A stretch of 64,000 nt of DNA from Rosa chinensis (GCF_002994745.2 NC_037092.1:68051823-68115822); one strand, 5' to 3'; shown: positions 1 through 12,299, counted from the stretch's first letter. Numbers and translations: made by a program. The notes: generated from the sequence alone by a model not told the origin.

Positions 1-4
1 AGGT

Positions 5-1159
5 ATGTTGGCCGATTACTTTGTCGACCGGCCAGTGTTCAAAGATGCGGAGTTCCGAACACGTTATAGGATGAGTCTCAATCTCTTCCAGCGTATATCT
101 ACTGACCTTTGTCAGTATGATCGTTACTTTGTTCAAAGGTCAGATGCTACTGGCAAAGTCGGACTGCTCCCGGAGCAGAAGATGACAGCTGCCTTGCGAA
201 TGCTTGCGTACGGTGCAGGGGCAGATCAATGTGCTGAGTATTGTAGGATGGCGAAATCCACCTCCGTTGCAGCCCTTCAGCACTTCACACGAGGAATTGT
301 TAATCTTTACTCAACACAATACCTCCGCGCTCCAACTGCAGCCGACCTCAGACGACTTCTTACCAAAGCTGAGAGGAGAGGTTTTCCAGGAATGATTGGG
401 AGCATCGACTGTATGCATTGGCAATGGAAGAATTGTCCGACAGGTTAGGCTGGAGAATATAGTGGTAGGAAACAGATCCCCACTATCATCCTGGAAGCAG
501 TCGCATCTTACGATACCTGGATTTGGCACGCATTCTTTGGAATGCCTGGGGCATGCAACGACCTGAACGTCTTGGTAAAGTCTCCATTGTTTGATGAGCT
601 TACCGCCGGTACAGCACCTCTTGTCCAATTCCAAGTTAACAACAGAGCTCACAATCTAGGGTACTATCTCGCCGACGGTATTTATCCTCGATGAGCGACT
701 TTCTTGAAAACTGTTCGAAATCCTACACGTCCCAAGGAAATCGAGTTTGCAAAGGCTCAAGAGGGGTATAGGAAGGATGTAGAAAGATGTTTTGGTATAT
801 TACAGTCACGGTTTGGTATTGTTCGAGGAGCTGCTCGTGGGTGGCATAAAGAGGACCTTCGATACATTATGTTGACGTGTATTATATTACACAACATGAT
901 TGTCGAAAATCAACGACCTGAAGATAGCGATGATGAGTTGGAGTCCGATGATGAGGAGGATAATAATATGAGGCCCAGGATTGCTGAGGTATGGGAGGGA
1001 CCAACCGGTAGAGACTTTGATCCTGTTGGTAGAGATGCTCATCATATGAACAGATTCATGGACCGCTACCAACAAATTAGATCTGAGCACAGTCACTCCA
1101 ACCTTCAGGAAGACCTCATTCAACACTTTTGGGAATTTCAAGGCAATAGGCGTATCTAG
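5..1159 (+). pseudogene. PIF/Harbinger-type DDE transposase, broken by two stops
   Basis: One frame runs the whole length and reads as the nuclease-like transposase of PIF/Harbinger (HARBI1-like) elements, which cuts and pastes DNA at 3-bp targets. The first catalytic Asp lies in GSIDCMHWQW, the second in PGACNDLNVL, and the Glu in RKDVERCFGILQ, followed by the helical LTCIILHNMIVE block and an acidic tail. Stops interrupt the frame at 446-448 (TAG) and 692-694 (TGA). Both stand where the family has Trp (CPTG-W and YPR-W), so each is a TGG codon lost by a G-to-A change. The start is cut by the window edge or lies just before it. A Myb/SANT-like partner ORF faces it at 1396-2944, the usual two-gene make-up of this superfamily. 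It is not functional as it stands. Confidence 0.9.
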
Positions 1160-1395
1160 ATCTGCTATTTGTGTGTGTTTTCTATTAGTTTTTATGTTTT
1201 TAATTATGTTTGTGTGGTTTCTACTTTAGTTTTAATGTTTTTAATTATGTTTGTGTGGTTTCATTTAGCTTTTCATTTGTAAGGGTATTATTCAAATAAA
1301 TTTTAATTTCATCAATCTAATATTACATAAGTCAAAAACCAAGCATTGGAATCATAACAATACAATTATTTAAAATATATAACTCCCTCATTTTC

Positions 1396-2944
1396 CTAAT
1401 CCTCATCTTCATTAGGAATCCAATTTGTGTTTGTGGGGTCATCCATATGGTTGGGGTTGGTGGATTCACCCGAAGAGAAAGGTGGGGAAGGGACACCACC
1501 GGTGAATGGTGATTGTGGGCCACCGGGGAAAGGAGATTGTGGATAATACCCACCGGGGAATGGTGGTTGTGGATAGCCACCAGGGAAAGGAGGTTGTGGA
1601 TAGCCACCAGGGAAAGGAGGTTATGGATAGCCACCAGAGAAAGGAGATTGTGGATAATACCCACCGGGGAATGGTGGTTGTGGGAAGCCACTGGTTGCAT
1701 CTTCAGCTTCTTTCTCTGCAATTTTTTTTTGTTTTCTTTGCCAGTAATTCTTTTTGGTTGGCGTCATCTTACTTGTGTCCATCTCCATAATTCGCTCTTC
1801 CCTCTCTTGAATTTTGAATGCCTCGTTTCGCATATCCATTTGCAAGCTTATATAATCTCGTTGTTGTTGGTCACGGAGATGTCGAGCATATTCCTCATCA
1901 CGTTTCTCCTTGGCAGACATCATTGATGTTTGGTTCGTTGCTATAGTCTCCACAGCGGATGTCAAAGGACTGGAATCATTAGATGCTTTCTTTCCTTTCC
2001 GAAGAGCTTCTTTGGCAGCCTTCTTTCCTTGAGGCCTCACAGAAGGATTGGGAGTTGCATCGGCGTTTACCTCATCTACATCTATGTCCAACTGGATATG
2101 AGAATCAGGAACGGATTGTTGTGTGTGCATCCGTTGAGTTCCTCCCCTGGAGGTTCCTCCAGCCGAAGATGAATGGTTTGGAATGTCATCAAATTGTTGA
2201 AACCCCTTAACAATCTCGTAACATTCTAAACTAATGAAATCACCTTTTTTTTCTTTTCCTTTCGATTTGGTCATCGCAGCTCTCCACAAATCTTGTGCTT
2301 GACGTCGCTATTTAATTTAAACAAAAAAGTATAAATCTATTAGTACAAATATAAACGAGGTACAATGTATCAACTATTTAAGTATAAATTGGTATAATGT
2401 ATAATTTAAATAAAATGAAGTATAAAGTTTGATTATAAAGTACTAATTTGAAGTATAATTATCAACTAAATTTTAATATATGAACTAATAATTTAAAGTA
2501 TAATTATCAACAAAATATTTCAACTAATAATTTAAAGTAAGATGTATCAACTAATTAAATTTTAATATACACTAAAAGAATCATAAAAATTAAAATTCGT
2601 GTTACACTACAAATTCATACCTCATCAATCATATTCGCACCACTCTTGTACCAAATTTTCGCTTGCCTTAATGCACAATGCCAAGCATAAAGTTCGACTT
2701 TCAAGGTTTTCCACCTCCCTTGAAAAGCTTGCAATGATCGGACATATCCATCCCAATGTTCGGCATAGTGTTGGCGTACCTCTATCCATAGATCATCTTT
2801 TCTTCGTTCCGTACCCTTTGCCAGATCTTTGCTAACATCCTTCCAAGACTTGCACAATTGAATGTCTTCACTAGTTTGCCAACGTGTCCCGTCAATACTT
2901 GGATCTCCTACGGGTTGGACAATCGTATTGCCTCGTACACTCAT
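1396..2944 (-). pseudogene. PIF/Harbinger ORF1, Myb/SANT-like protein, two exons
   Basis: This is the accessory ORF1 of PIF/Harbinger elements, a DNA-binding partner of the transposase; host annotations often call it NAM-associated or Myb-like. Exon 1 (2944-2621) holds the trihelix/SANT-like part with Trp-rich motifs (TRWQTSEDIQLCKSW, QHYAEHWDGYVRSLQAFQGRW). Its donor reads GAG|GTATGA, and exon 2 starts at 2307 after an AAATAG acceptor. Joined in phase, the two give about 411 codons. Exon 2 carries a Lys/Glu-rich coiled-coil stretch and a C-terminal nonapeptide repeat rich in Gly, Tyr and Pro. One repeat has CAA changed to TAA (about 1621-1623), which would shorten the protein. The ORF converges on the transposase at 5-1159. 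Splice sites are inferred. Confidence 0.78.
1500..1690 (-). repeat. 27-bp coding minisatellite in ORF1 tail
   Basis: Tandem units of about 27 bp (plus-strand core CCACCAGGGAAAGGAGGTTG) encode the nine-residue repeat GGYPQPPFP on the minus strand, with a few 30-bp variants that add a Tyr. About six units can be seen. The array is inside the ORF1 coding frame. Confidence 0.8.
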
Positions 2945-3079
2945 ATTGGAATCAAAAAATTGTAGAGTATGAAAACTATGAGGAGAAGGAAAAAAAAATT
3001 TTGAGGAAGAAAGATGATTTTTTTGGTGTGAGAAGTAAAATAGGAGGTGAGGTATTTATAGTAAATTGTGGTTAATTTT

Positions 3080-3885
3080 TTTTTGTTACCGTTGTAATCT
3101 AATGGTTAGTTTTTTTTTTTTTTTAAAAACCTCTTGTACCAGCCGTTAGATCCCTTCAAGGCTCAAAATCAACGGTCCAGATCTGTGGACCGTTGCATTC
3201 AAATTGCAAAGTAGCCCAACGGCTACACGCCATGTCGCACCTGACTGCACCCCCACGCCACTAGACGACAAAAGCGTGGCGCCCAAGCGCCTGCTGTCCT
3301 GTCGCCGCTAGAAGACAAGCGGTTGGGCTTCACGTCTTCGGCTACGCGTGTCTCCCCTGTCGTCTTCTTCTTCGGCCAGCCTGGCAGCCTGGGTCACCGG
3401 CTCAGTCACCATGGTGCCCGAGATGGTGCCTTCGGCCTCCCCCTGTAGTCTTGCCCCAGATCCGGTGGAAGGATGAACAGTGCCAAATTCCTCCCCCCCG
3501 GCCTCCTTTTGACGTGGTGCCCGAGCAAGAACAAGCCCGGTGAACTTGCTCTTATAACACCTACAGGAAGAAGAACCGCTATCATCGGTGATAGGTTCGT
3601 AAAAACTTGGGGATTTCCTGCTCTCTAAAACTATAGAGGTCTTAATTTCAAAAAAAAAAAAAAAAAAACTACGGAGTTTTTAGTTTTGCATGAAACTCAG
3701 ACATTAGGGGATATATTGAAATTTTGGAGGAAATTAATTGCAGATTAGTATGCAACCAGCTATTAGCTATGTGTAGATAAATAGCATGTAGTGGTAGGGT
3801 CGACTCTGAGTCTTTCAAGTTTTCGGGTGAGATTATCTTTGGGCTTCTTATTTTATATGGGAAAATCGTCCAAATAGTACATGAA
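3080..3885. other. no gene seen; GC-rich remnant
   Basis: There is no convincing coding frame. The stretch from about 3180 to 3560 is unusually GC-rich for this window and contains repeated CGCC/AGACGAC words. A 20-base A run at 3651-3669 could be the tail of an old retroposon, but no target duplication was found. Confidence 0.4.
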
Positions 3886-3889
3886 CTTT

Positions 3890-4250
3890 CGCTACTACAA
3901 AAAATGAATCAGACAACGGCGAATGACCGTTGTACCAAGAGAAAAGTTTCATCGTCTATCTCGGCATTGTGTGATCACAACACTCCAACAACGGTGATTC
4001 ATGGTTGTGTATCGATCGATCATAGAGTCGACGCAAAAGCTAGAACCGTTGTCCCAAATCTGCGCATGCCAATGCGAGAAATTGGATGCGCAGTATGCGT
4101 CACATCCAATTTGTTGTTTGAATAACTGCTCACACAACAAAGCTAAGTTCCCAGCTGACGTTGGCTACCTAAGTACTTAGACAACAAAAATTAATAAACT
4201 GTTGTTGGATCATCTTTACCACTACGGATATTTGTTACTAACTGTAGTGT
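3890..4250. mobile_element. CACTA-like terminal fragment
   Basis: The stretch starting with GCTACTACAAAAAATGAATC resembles the CACTACTACAAAAAATT terminus at 59554. Like it, it is followed by short ACAACGG/CCGTTGT words in both orientations, the subterminal repeat style of one CACTA family. The first base of the CACTA signature is changed, and the other end (perhaps near GTAGTG at 4243) is not secure. No coding sequence is seen. Confidence 0.45.
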
Positions 4251-4259
4251 GATAGTGAT

Positions 4260-5735
4260 AATCATATTTATGAGCAACCAATGACTGTTGTTTGTGAGTG
4301 ATTAAGGTTGAATTTTGCAACAGTGCTTGCCTCAAAATCGTCTCGACCGAAATGAGGGCTGAGGGACTTGTGGTTGAATCGTCCTTCTAAAATTGCGCAG
4401 GCGTGCCAACTCGCGGCCGAATGGCCGAGCGAGGTTTAGATCTAATTTGCGCTTGTATCTGACTACTTTTCAAGTGATTGTAGGCCGAGGAAGGAACCCT
4501 CTAGGCCGTTAGGTTCTAATGTCTCTGTTTCAAGGACTTCGGTTAAGCGTCAATCCTGACTGAGATGTTCTATCACGTTCACTTCTTGGGTAAACTCAAA
4601 CGTTTGGGTGACAAGCGAGAGATTTATCGGGTGAAGGTACTCGCAAATCACGGTGAAGACGAAGGTGAAGTGGACTCGGTTGTCAAAGCGTTGTGAGATT
4701 ATGTGTATGTGAATAGTGAATCACATCGATCTAACCATACTGGCCGAAAGAGATCAATAGATGATAATTCTACATTACGAACTACTCCTAAATGCGAAAA
4801 GTAAAGTGCATATAAAGAAAATGAACAAGAAAGTAAAGTGCTTTAACGTAAAGTATTGAATTGAAACTGAGATACTAGAAATGAAAAACAAGTTGTAAAA
4901 GTTGAATCAAAGGCAAAGTACCTAAGACATAGTAAGAGACAAGTTTGTGAGTAAAAGTTGTATATTAATTTGTTTGTGTGGTGCAGGACCCTTTACAATG
5001 AGTTTAAAGCTCCTATATGTACAGATCAAAATCTAGGCTAACTTGCTCTCTAAGACATGGAATTCAAGTAGGATTCATCTTCCTTTTTTGGGTTGATTCA
5101 TCCATAAATGTTATGATTCGGCTAATATTTGGAATCTTCACAATTGAAATCCTTAATTGATTTGAACTCTTTCCTTGTGAGGATTCCTTCCTTGAACGGA
5201 CTCCTTGGCCGATGTTTGTCAGTTGGGCTTGGCCGAGCATATCTAAGCTCCTTCTCGGCCCATCTGCGTAGTCACTCATTTGAACTTGGATTTTCCAACC
5301 ATGTAACCGTGTGATCCACTTTCATCATCTTTTGGGTTGTTTGACCCAAAATCTCAAACCTCGGCCGAGTTATTAAACAATGTCTTTATCTCAGACTCAA
5401 AACTCTAATTTCAGTCAAGTGACCGAACAACGTCTAGTCATATGACTCAAAACTATAATCTCGATTGAGTGACCGAGAAACTCTGATTTCGGTCAACACC
5501 TCCATTTCATCCGTATGACCTAAATTTCATATTCTCGGTCGACCTAATGCTTATTTGACTAATTTCCTCATCTCAGCTGAATGGCCAATTAATTTCATTC
5601 TCGGCCGAATGATCGAGTGACTTCATTCTTGGCCCTTACATAATCTCAGCCAAAATTCTCTCTCATCCAACAGCGAGTGCTTAGTAGGTCGACGTGCAAA
5701 AAACAGGTGCAAACAAGCAGTTGTACAATAGATTT
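4260..5735. other. unassigned repeat-like DNA with CGGCCGA words
   Basis: No protein-coding gene is recognised. From about 4430 to 5660 the sequence is sprinkled with degenerate CTCGGCCGAG / GACCGAG words spaced tens of bases apart, as in an old LTR or untranslated leader. A retroelement origin is inferred; no ends or target duplication could be set. Confidence 0.35.
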
Positions 5736-7314
5736 TGTTAATATCTAAGATTGAGCGGTAGTCCAAATCTCGGTTAACACTGGTCCGGTGGGCGGATTGC
5801 TACTTGTGGTATTCTCAGAGTTTCCGCTATCTGTCAAGTAAAATACAAAGCGCATCAGAGGGAGACTGCGTTGGGCGGTCTTCTCTTCTCCGATGCCTAA
5901 GTTAGTCAATGTATTTATGTTGACAGAATAACAATAGGTAAGTAGTAAATGCATAATTAATGAGGAGAGAGGAGTTGACCTTTTATAGGTGGGGAAGAGA
6001 CTGGTCTCTTCCTTGTTTTCGATGTGGGACTGATATGCTTTAGTTCCCAGCTTCTGATGCTTCAGCGAGGCTACCTTAGCACGGCGCCTGGGGGTGATCT
6101 AGGGCTCAGGTGATAGCCTGCTTGGCTGTGTTTCCGTGGTCACACCGTTGGTGGTTATTGGTACCGCTGGCGGTGGTATGAGCGTGGCTCATTATAGCTA
6201 ATTATGCTTGGCAAATGCTTATGTAAGTACAAGTCCCTCAAGTCCCTAGTCAAGGAGGGCAATCTTGGTTGGGGAGTTACCTAGCGGTTTTGAAGAGTTA
6301 CTTCTGCTAGACTTGCGAAAGCATAATTAACGTCAGTGCATTGCCAACCATGGATATACTATGAGAAAACGCTTTATACCATTTCGGGTAGGTCCTTGCT
6401 AGGCCCTCCAGGGAGTCCCCCACTCCCCGGCTAAGATAGGCCTCCGTTTGGCAGCGTATTGTTTGTTGAGAGGGAGCTGCGCAGAGCAGAGGGTGTTAGG
6501 TAGCGAGCCCAATCTTTGATACCAGAGTGTCAGGGTCAATGTGCCTGATCAGGGTAGTCGTAGACTGTGTTGATGTGTCCTCTTACTTGTCCGGGAGGAA
6601 CATGGCTTGACTGCAACTCCGCGTGGCGGTCGTTGTCATTATCAGGCGTTACCTCGGGAGTCGCCATTGGCGGAAATCCCTCCGCTGATGATCAGCGGTG
6701 AGAAGTGCCGCGGGGACCTTCTTGCTTGCAAGATGGAGAAGTTCCGAGAGCGGCGTTGCGTTCAGCGGAGACCGGGTTACTTTACAAGATGATGGAGAAG
6801 TCCCGCTAGCGGTATTGTGCTTAGCGAACAGACTATCTCGCTTGCAAGGTGAGGGAGAAGTCCTGCTAGCGGTGTTGTGCTTAGCAGAGACTGTCTCGCT
6901 TGCAAGATGAGGAGAGGTCCCGCTAGCGGTGTTGCGCTTAGAGGAGACTGTCTTGCTTGCAAGGTGAAAGAGAAGTCCCGCTAGCGGTGTTGCGTTTAGC
7001 GGAGACTATCTCGACGATTAGTATGCCTTCTTTTTTATGGTTACTTCGGATAGATGCTTCGTCTGAGAGCTCCCGACACGTGGCTGTCATATATTGGGTT
7101 GGCGTGCAGGTGTACGCCTTCCTAACACGGCCCTCTCTTTGTCATTAATGTGAGTAATTATCGCTTTTGTAACAGAGGCGACGCCTCGGTTAATCCGGAG
7201 AGTAACTGCGATCATGGGGCATATGTACGACTGTCGTGTGATATCGTTTTTTAGCGGATGGCCTGGATCTAGTTGATGTTGACATAAAAGAGAGGGAAAC
7301 CAAGTGGTTTAACA
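5736..7314 (-). mobile_element. Tat-type Gypsy LTR, copy A
   Basis: Aligned by eye with 8427-10159 and, more distantly, 56811-58403. On the plus strand it starts TGTTAAT and ends TTTAACA, that is TGTTAAA...ATTAACA on the minus strand. On the minus strand a purine-rich tract (AAGTGCAGAAAG) lies directly upstream of the TGTTAA end, as expected for the polypurine tract before a 3' LTR. The element is therefore in minus orientation and about 1.58 kb of LTR is present. Shared landmarks include TTTATAGGTGGGGAAGAG followed by GATGTGGGACTGATATGC, plus an internal minisatellite at 6720-7015. Boundaries rest on comparing copies A and B. Confidence 0.7.
6720..7015. repeat. roughly 60-bp minisatellite in LTR copy A
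   Basis: About five imperfect tandem units share AAGTCCCGCTAGCGGTGTTG, a GCTTAGCGGAGACT block and a CTCGCTTGCAAG block. The palindrome CCGCTAGCGG sits in most units. The same array, better preserved, is in LTR copy B. Confidence 0.8.
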
Positions 7315-7792
7315 CTTTCTGCACTTTGAACCAATATCGTCGTCTTCAAGCTTTTGCTCTGAGTATTGAGGAGAGGGTTCTGCAAATAGTGTGAGGTTGT
7401 TAATCTTGGAGGACAGAGACCTCTCGAAGCGAAGACAAGCATCCCAAAGTGCATCAGGGTTCCCATACTTCAGGTTGGTAATTTGAGCCCCGTGTTTACT
7501 TTGTTGCTTCTTATTTCTGTCAGTTGATGCTTTTGTTGTGCGAAGCAATTGCTGCTATTCTATGATGTATCTGAGGGTCTAGAAGGGTTTTGGGTGTTTG
7601 TGGTAGAGAGTTGATATTTGTGTATTTGCTAGATGGTCGAATATGGGTTTTGGGTATGCATATGTTATTTTCTTGTTTTGGTTGTTTCTGGGTTTTCTGG
7701 GTAACTATTCTTGGTGTTCTTGGATGAAAACTGACATAGGGTTAGTTTAGATCCTAATGGAACTGACTAACTTGGGGTTTAGGGTGTTTCTG

Positions 7793-8426
7793 ATGGCTAG
7801 GGTCATAGAGATTTCGAGTAGTGAGGATTCCGGGTCTAACATGTCGCTCAGCGGTTCAGATAGGATGTTTATTGACTTGTTGCATTCGTCTGCCCCTGCA
7901 GGAACCTCATTGCCGAAACTGCTAGATATTGAACCCTTACAAACCATACCTTGGAAAGTGGCTATGGCTGGCGGTGGGCGTCCGAAAAGTTCGACGGCAA
8001 GAGAAGAACCTACCGCCCGTAAGTGGCATGAGGAGAGGCTAGCCAGCAATAGTGCGGTTAGCGGTTCCGCTTGTGGGAAGATGCTGGTGGTGAAGAGATA
8101 GAATCAGCCTGGGTTCTTCGTAATGGTACGCCGATCGACGAGGCGGGCAGTCCAATGACTGCGTCGGCTGTTAACTGTCTGAAGAGGGTGTTTCGTCTCC
8201 CTGGAGTGGTGAAGTTATGACTGCCGACGAGGGACGAGAAGGCGTCAATTCTGCCGGTGGGGTACACCATCGTTCAAGAGGCCATCTTTTGCCAGGGAGT
8301 AACGCTTCCGCTACTGCCGAACCTCCAGATTTTGATTTGCAAGTTCGACCTTGCCTTTGGGCAAATTTGCCCTAATATGTGGTGATTATTGATGGCGCTC
8401 AACTCACTCTGGCAGCTTTTTGGCTG
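7793..8426 (+). pseudogene. antisense extra ORF of Tat-type Gypsy (copy A), truncated
   Basis: The frame opens with MARVIEISSSED and matches the copy B ORF at 10649 (MASVIDISRGED) nearly residue by residue. It then breaks by frameshift near 8100, with the homology continuing in other frames up to about 8420. The copy B protein resembles the putative gypsy-type transposon domain (Pfam PF04195). Tat-lineage Gypsy elements are known to carry extra ORFs between pol and the 3' LTR, often antisense, and that is the geometry here. The ORF stops abruptly at the LTR B boundary (FGC, where copy B continues GCEGPTVVEV), so LTR B appears to have inserted into it. Confidence 0.65.
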
Positions 8427-10159
8427 TGTTAATGTTTAAAGTTCAGCGGTAGCTAAACCTTTGTTAACGCTAGTCCGATAGGCTTACAACGACCTATGAT
8501 ACTCTCAGAACTCCCGCTACCTGTCAAGTGAAATATAGAGGGTGTCAAAGGGAGATCGCGCTGGGCGGTCTTCTCTTCTCCGATACCTAAGTTAGTCAAT
8601 GTATTTATGTTGACAAAGTAACAGTAGATAAGTATTAAAATGCGTAATTAATTAGGAGAGAGGAGAGACCCTTTTATAGGTGGGGAAGAGGCTGACCTCT
8701 TCCTTGTTTTAGATGTGGGACTGATATGCTTCAGTCCCCAGCTTCTGGAGCTTCTGATGCTGTCTTGGCACGGCGCGTGGCGGCGCGTCAGTGGTGATCT
8801 GGGAGCAAGCCGGCACTCAGGCGGTAGCCTACTTGGCTGTGTTCCCGTAGCACTCCTTTGGCAGGAGTCGGTACCACTGGGGGTAGCATGAGCGTGGCTC
8901 ATTATAGCTAATTATGCTTGCAAATGCGTATGTAAGTACAAGTCCCCAAGTCCCCAGTCAAGGAGGGCATTCTTGGTTGGGGAGTTACCTAGCGGTTCGA
9001 AGCGTTGCTTCCGCCAGTCTTGCAAAAGCATAATTAGCGTCAGTGCGTTGTCAACCATGGACTTACTGAACAAACGCTTTATACCTTTTCGGGTGGGCCC
9101 CTGCTAGGCCCCCTAGGGAGTCCCCCACTCCCCGGCTAAGATAGACCTCTGTTTGGCCGGTGTATTGTTTGTTGAGGGGAGCTACGATAAGTAGAGGGTG
9201 TTGGGTAGCGAACCCATTCTTTGATACCCAAGTGGCGGAGGTCAACATGCCTGATTACAGCCGTCGAAGACTGTGTTGACATGTCCCCCTACCTGTCCCT
9301 GAGGACCATGTTTTGACTGCAACACGGCGTTGTAGTCGTTGTGAAAGTGAGGCGTTGCCTTGGGAATCGCAGTTGGCGGGAGTCCCTCCACTGACTATAA
9401 GTGGCTGGCAATGTTGCTAGGACCTGCCTGGCGGCAGCCCGGTGAATGGCGTTGCGGTCAGCGGTCTTTCTTCCAAGGTGCCGAGGGAGAAGTCTCGCTA
9501 GCGGCATTGCGCTTAGCGGAGACTAGCAGAGAAGTTCCGCTAGCGGAGTTGCACTTAGCGGAGACTATCTGGCTTGCAAGATGGAAATGGAGAAGTTCCG
9601 CTAGCGGAGTTGCGCTTAGCGGAGACTATCTCGCTTGTAAGATGGAAAGGGAGAAGTTCCTCTAGCGGAGACTATCTCACTTGCAAGATGGAAAGAGAGA
9701 AGTTCCGCTAGAGGAGTTGCGCTTAGCGGAGACTACCTCACTTGCAAGATGGAAAGAGAGATGTTCCACTAGCGTAGTTGCGCTTAGCGGATACTACCTC
9801 GCTTGCAAGATGGAAAGAGAGAAGTTCCGCTAGCGTAGTTGTGCTTAGCGGAGACTCCGTCGATTCATAGTCTTCCTCGTTAGTGGTTACTTCGGGTAGA
9901 TGCTTCGTTTGACAATGTCCGACACATGGCCGTCACAGATTGGGTTAGCGTGTGTGATAACGTCTTTTCAGCACGCCCGTCCCTTCGCCATTAATGCGAG
10001 TAGTTATTGATTTTGTAACCGAGGCGTTGCCTCGGTTAATCTGGAGAGTAAGTGCGTTTGTGGGGCACGTGTACGGTTGTGGTGCGATGTCGTTTTTTAG
10101 CGGATGACCTAGATTAGTTTGATGTTACATAAAAGAGAAGGAAACTTGGAGGTTTGACA
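8427..10159 (-). mobile_element. Tat-type Gypsy LTR, copy B, inserted in copy A
   Basis: It starts TGTTAAT and ends GTTTGACA on the plus strand. On the minus strand a purine tract (AAAAGTAAGAAG) immediately precedes TGTCAAACC. It is about 1.73 kb, colinear with copy A over its length, and longer mainly because it has more minisatellite units. Its left end interrupts the antisense ORF of copy A. The flanking five bases GGCTG (8422-8426) would be the target duplication, but the other end of this element is not in recognisable form, so this cannot be confirmed. Confidence 0.7.
9480..9860. repeat. 60-bp minisatellite in LTR copy B
   Basis: Six to seven units of about 60 bp are built from GAGAAGTTCCGCTAGCGGAG, TTGCGCTTAGCGGAGACTAT and CTCGCTTGCAAGATGGAAAG, with point differences and one shortened unit near 9660. 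Each unit carries the palindromic core CCGCTAGCGG. Confidence 0.88.
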
Positions 10160-10648
10160 CTTCTTACTTTTGACCTAGTGTCGTAGTCTTCAAGCTTCGC
10201 CCTGCGTTCCGAGAAGAAGATTGCTACGATTCCATGAAGTTATCGATTTTTGAAGCGTGAAAATCTCCTGCAGTGAAGAGAAGCGCCTTCGATCGCACCA
10301 AAGCCTTCACCTTTGAGGTTGGTACTCTGAATCTCATCCCTGTTCTATTGGATTTCTGTGTGTTTGCTTCTGTCAGTTTCTGGGTTTTCGATTTGGGGTG
10401 TTATGTTCTTCCCCGGTGTGTGCTGAGGGTGTAGATTAAGTGAGTTTTGGGGATGGGTTTTGGTGTTTGCTAGAGAGTTGGGGTCTAGGAATTTGCTAGA
10501 TGGTCAAATCTGGGTTGAGTATATGGGTGCGTTTTGTTCTTGTTTTGGCATTTTCTAGGTAACTGTTCTTGATGTTCTTGGATGCAACTGATAAAGGGAT
10601 GGCCTAGATCTTGTGCAAACTTACTAGTTTGGGTTTTAGGGTTGTGGG

Positions 10649-12292
10649 ATGGCTAGCGTCATAGATATCTCGAGAGGTGAGGATTCCGGGTCTGACGAGT
10701 CACTCAACATGGCGGATAGGGTGTTTTTTGACTTGTTGCATCCGTCTGCCCCTGTAGGAACCTCACCGTCCGAACTGCTAGACATTGTGCCGCTACAAAC
10801 CATACCCTGGGAGGTTGCATTGGGTCGTGCTGATCGTCTTGAGAGTTCTAGGGCAAGAGAGGAAGTTGTCGATAGCAAAAGGCGGGAGGAGCGGCTAGCG
10901 AGCAATAGTGCCGCTAGCGGTTTTGCTGGCGTGGTGAGAGAGGCTGGCGGGGAGGAGGTTGAATTAGCCTGGGTTCTGCCCGACGGCACTGCAGTTGATG
11001 AGGCGGGATGACCGATGCTGGCGGCTGCCGTCAACAACGTGAAGCGGGTCTTTGGTCTGCCCGGCGTGGTGAAATTGCGGCCGCCAAACGTAGATGATAA
11101 GGCCTCAATTTTTCCAGTGGGACATGCCGCCGTTCACGAGGCCATCTTCTGCTAGGGTGTGACCTTCCCATTACTTCCCAATCTTCAAATCTTGGTATGC
11201 GAGTTTGGTCTCGCCTCTGGGCAGGTCTGCCCTAACATATGGCGGTTGCTATTGGAGTTGAACTCGTTGTGGCTCCTATCGGGGTGTGAAGGGCCGACCG
11301 TGGTGGAGGTACTTCATTTCTACGAGCTTACCTATGTGTGGCGGCAAGGGTGCAGCGGGCAGGTGAACCTCTCCCACCTCCAGGGGGCACCCAAGTTGAT
11401 AGAGAATCTGAAAGATTCGATGTCTCCCTGGCGGGCAACCTATTGTGTGGCGGTCTCGGGGTGGGAGTATGACGCCAGTGCGAATTAAGCGGCATCGACG
11501 TGTAGGATTAAGTCAGAGTTCTAGCCAATCCAAGGTTGTTGATAGTCATTGGTGATTGAAGTTTGGCGGATACCGTCCGTATGATGTGCTTGTATTATGT
11601 TGTGTTTTTTTTTTGTAACCCTTGCTTCATTTCTTGTGTAGCGGGTCTTCGTTACAATTTGACGCGTGAGGAACAGTGTCGCCTTGCGAGGATAAGAGGC
11701 TGTTGGCAGAATCGTAACCTGCTCGACCTCCGTTTGCTCACCGGGTGGGAATTGTTGGTTGATCTGAAACTGACACGCGCCGTTGGTTAGCAGTTCCTAC
11801 CGACCTGTTCCCTGTCAACTTTTTTTTTTTTTTTTGACTTGCGCGATGGTTGCAGAATCACCGCCGGGAAACAAGGCAAGTTGCGAGGCGTTTGAGAAGG
11901 CCATGGATCGTGCAGAGATCAACAATTTCTTGGAGTCTATCTACGCCGCTGGGTTGGAGGCCCAGCAAACCACCGTTGATCCTGGTACACTAGCGATGAG
12001 CCCATCCAATGTGCCAGTGGTGCTGTCGATGCAGCACCATTCTCATCTTGGCGCTGATGGTTCGCCCATGGTTCAGCCGGGAACTGGCATTGATCAGGGG
12101 GCAATTGGCGGAAGTAGAGTCCCTGTTGTGCCTGTGCAATCGAAAGAGAGGGTGGTGCCCTCAAAAGAGGCGGTAACTATCGTGGGGTGGATTGGCCAGA
12201 AAACTCATCAAAAGCTCCGGGAGTCCGAAACTTCACATCGATCTAATCCTTTCCTCACGTTGAATCGATGCAAGAGGCTTGGGGGATGTTGA
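10649..12292 (+). pseudogene. antisense gypsy-type transposon ORF (copy B), multi-exon and broken
   Basis: The frame starts MASVIDISRGED at 10649 and runs to 11487 through two in-frame stops. One is TGA near 11007, where a CGA would give Arg. The other is TAG near 11154, where copy A has CAG (FCQGV). After the second stop comes the block FPLLPNLQILVCEFGLASGQVCPNIW, like the putative gypsy-type transposon domain (PF04195). Pyrimidine-rich acceptors (TTGTGTAG near 11641, GGTTGCAG near 11854) suggest two further exons, the last rich in Pro, Val and Ser and ending at 12292. It lies antisense to the element, between pol and the 3' LTR. Its function in the family is unknown. The stops make it non-functional. 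Confidence 0.62.
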
Positions 12293-12299
12293 TCCCCAG

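Noticed and set aside
1506..1926. Plus-strand frames rich in Gly/Val/Trp
   Set aside because: They are the antisense of the ORF1 nonapeptide repeat.
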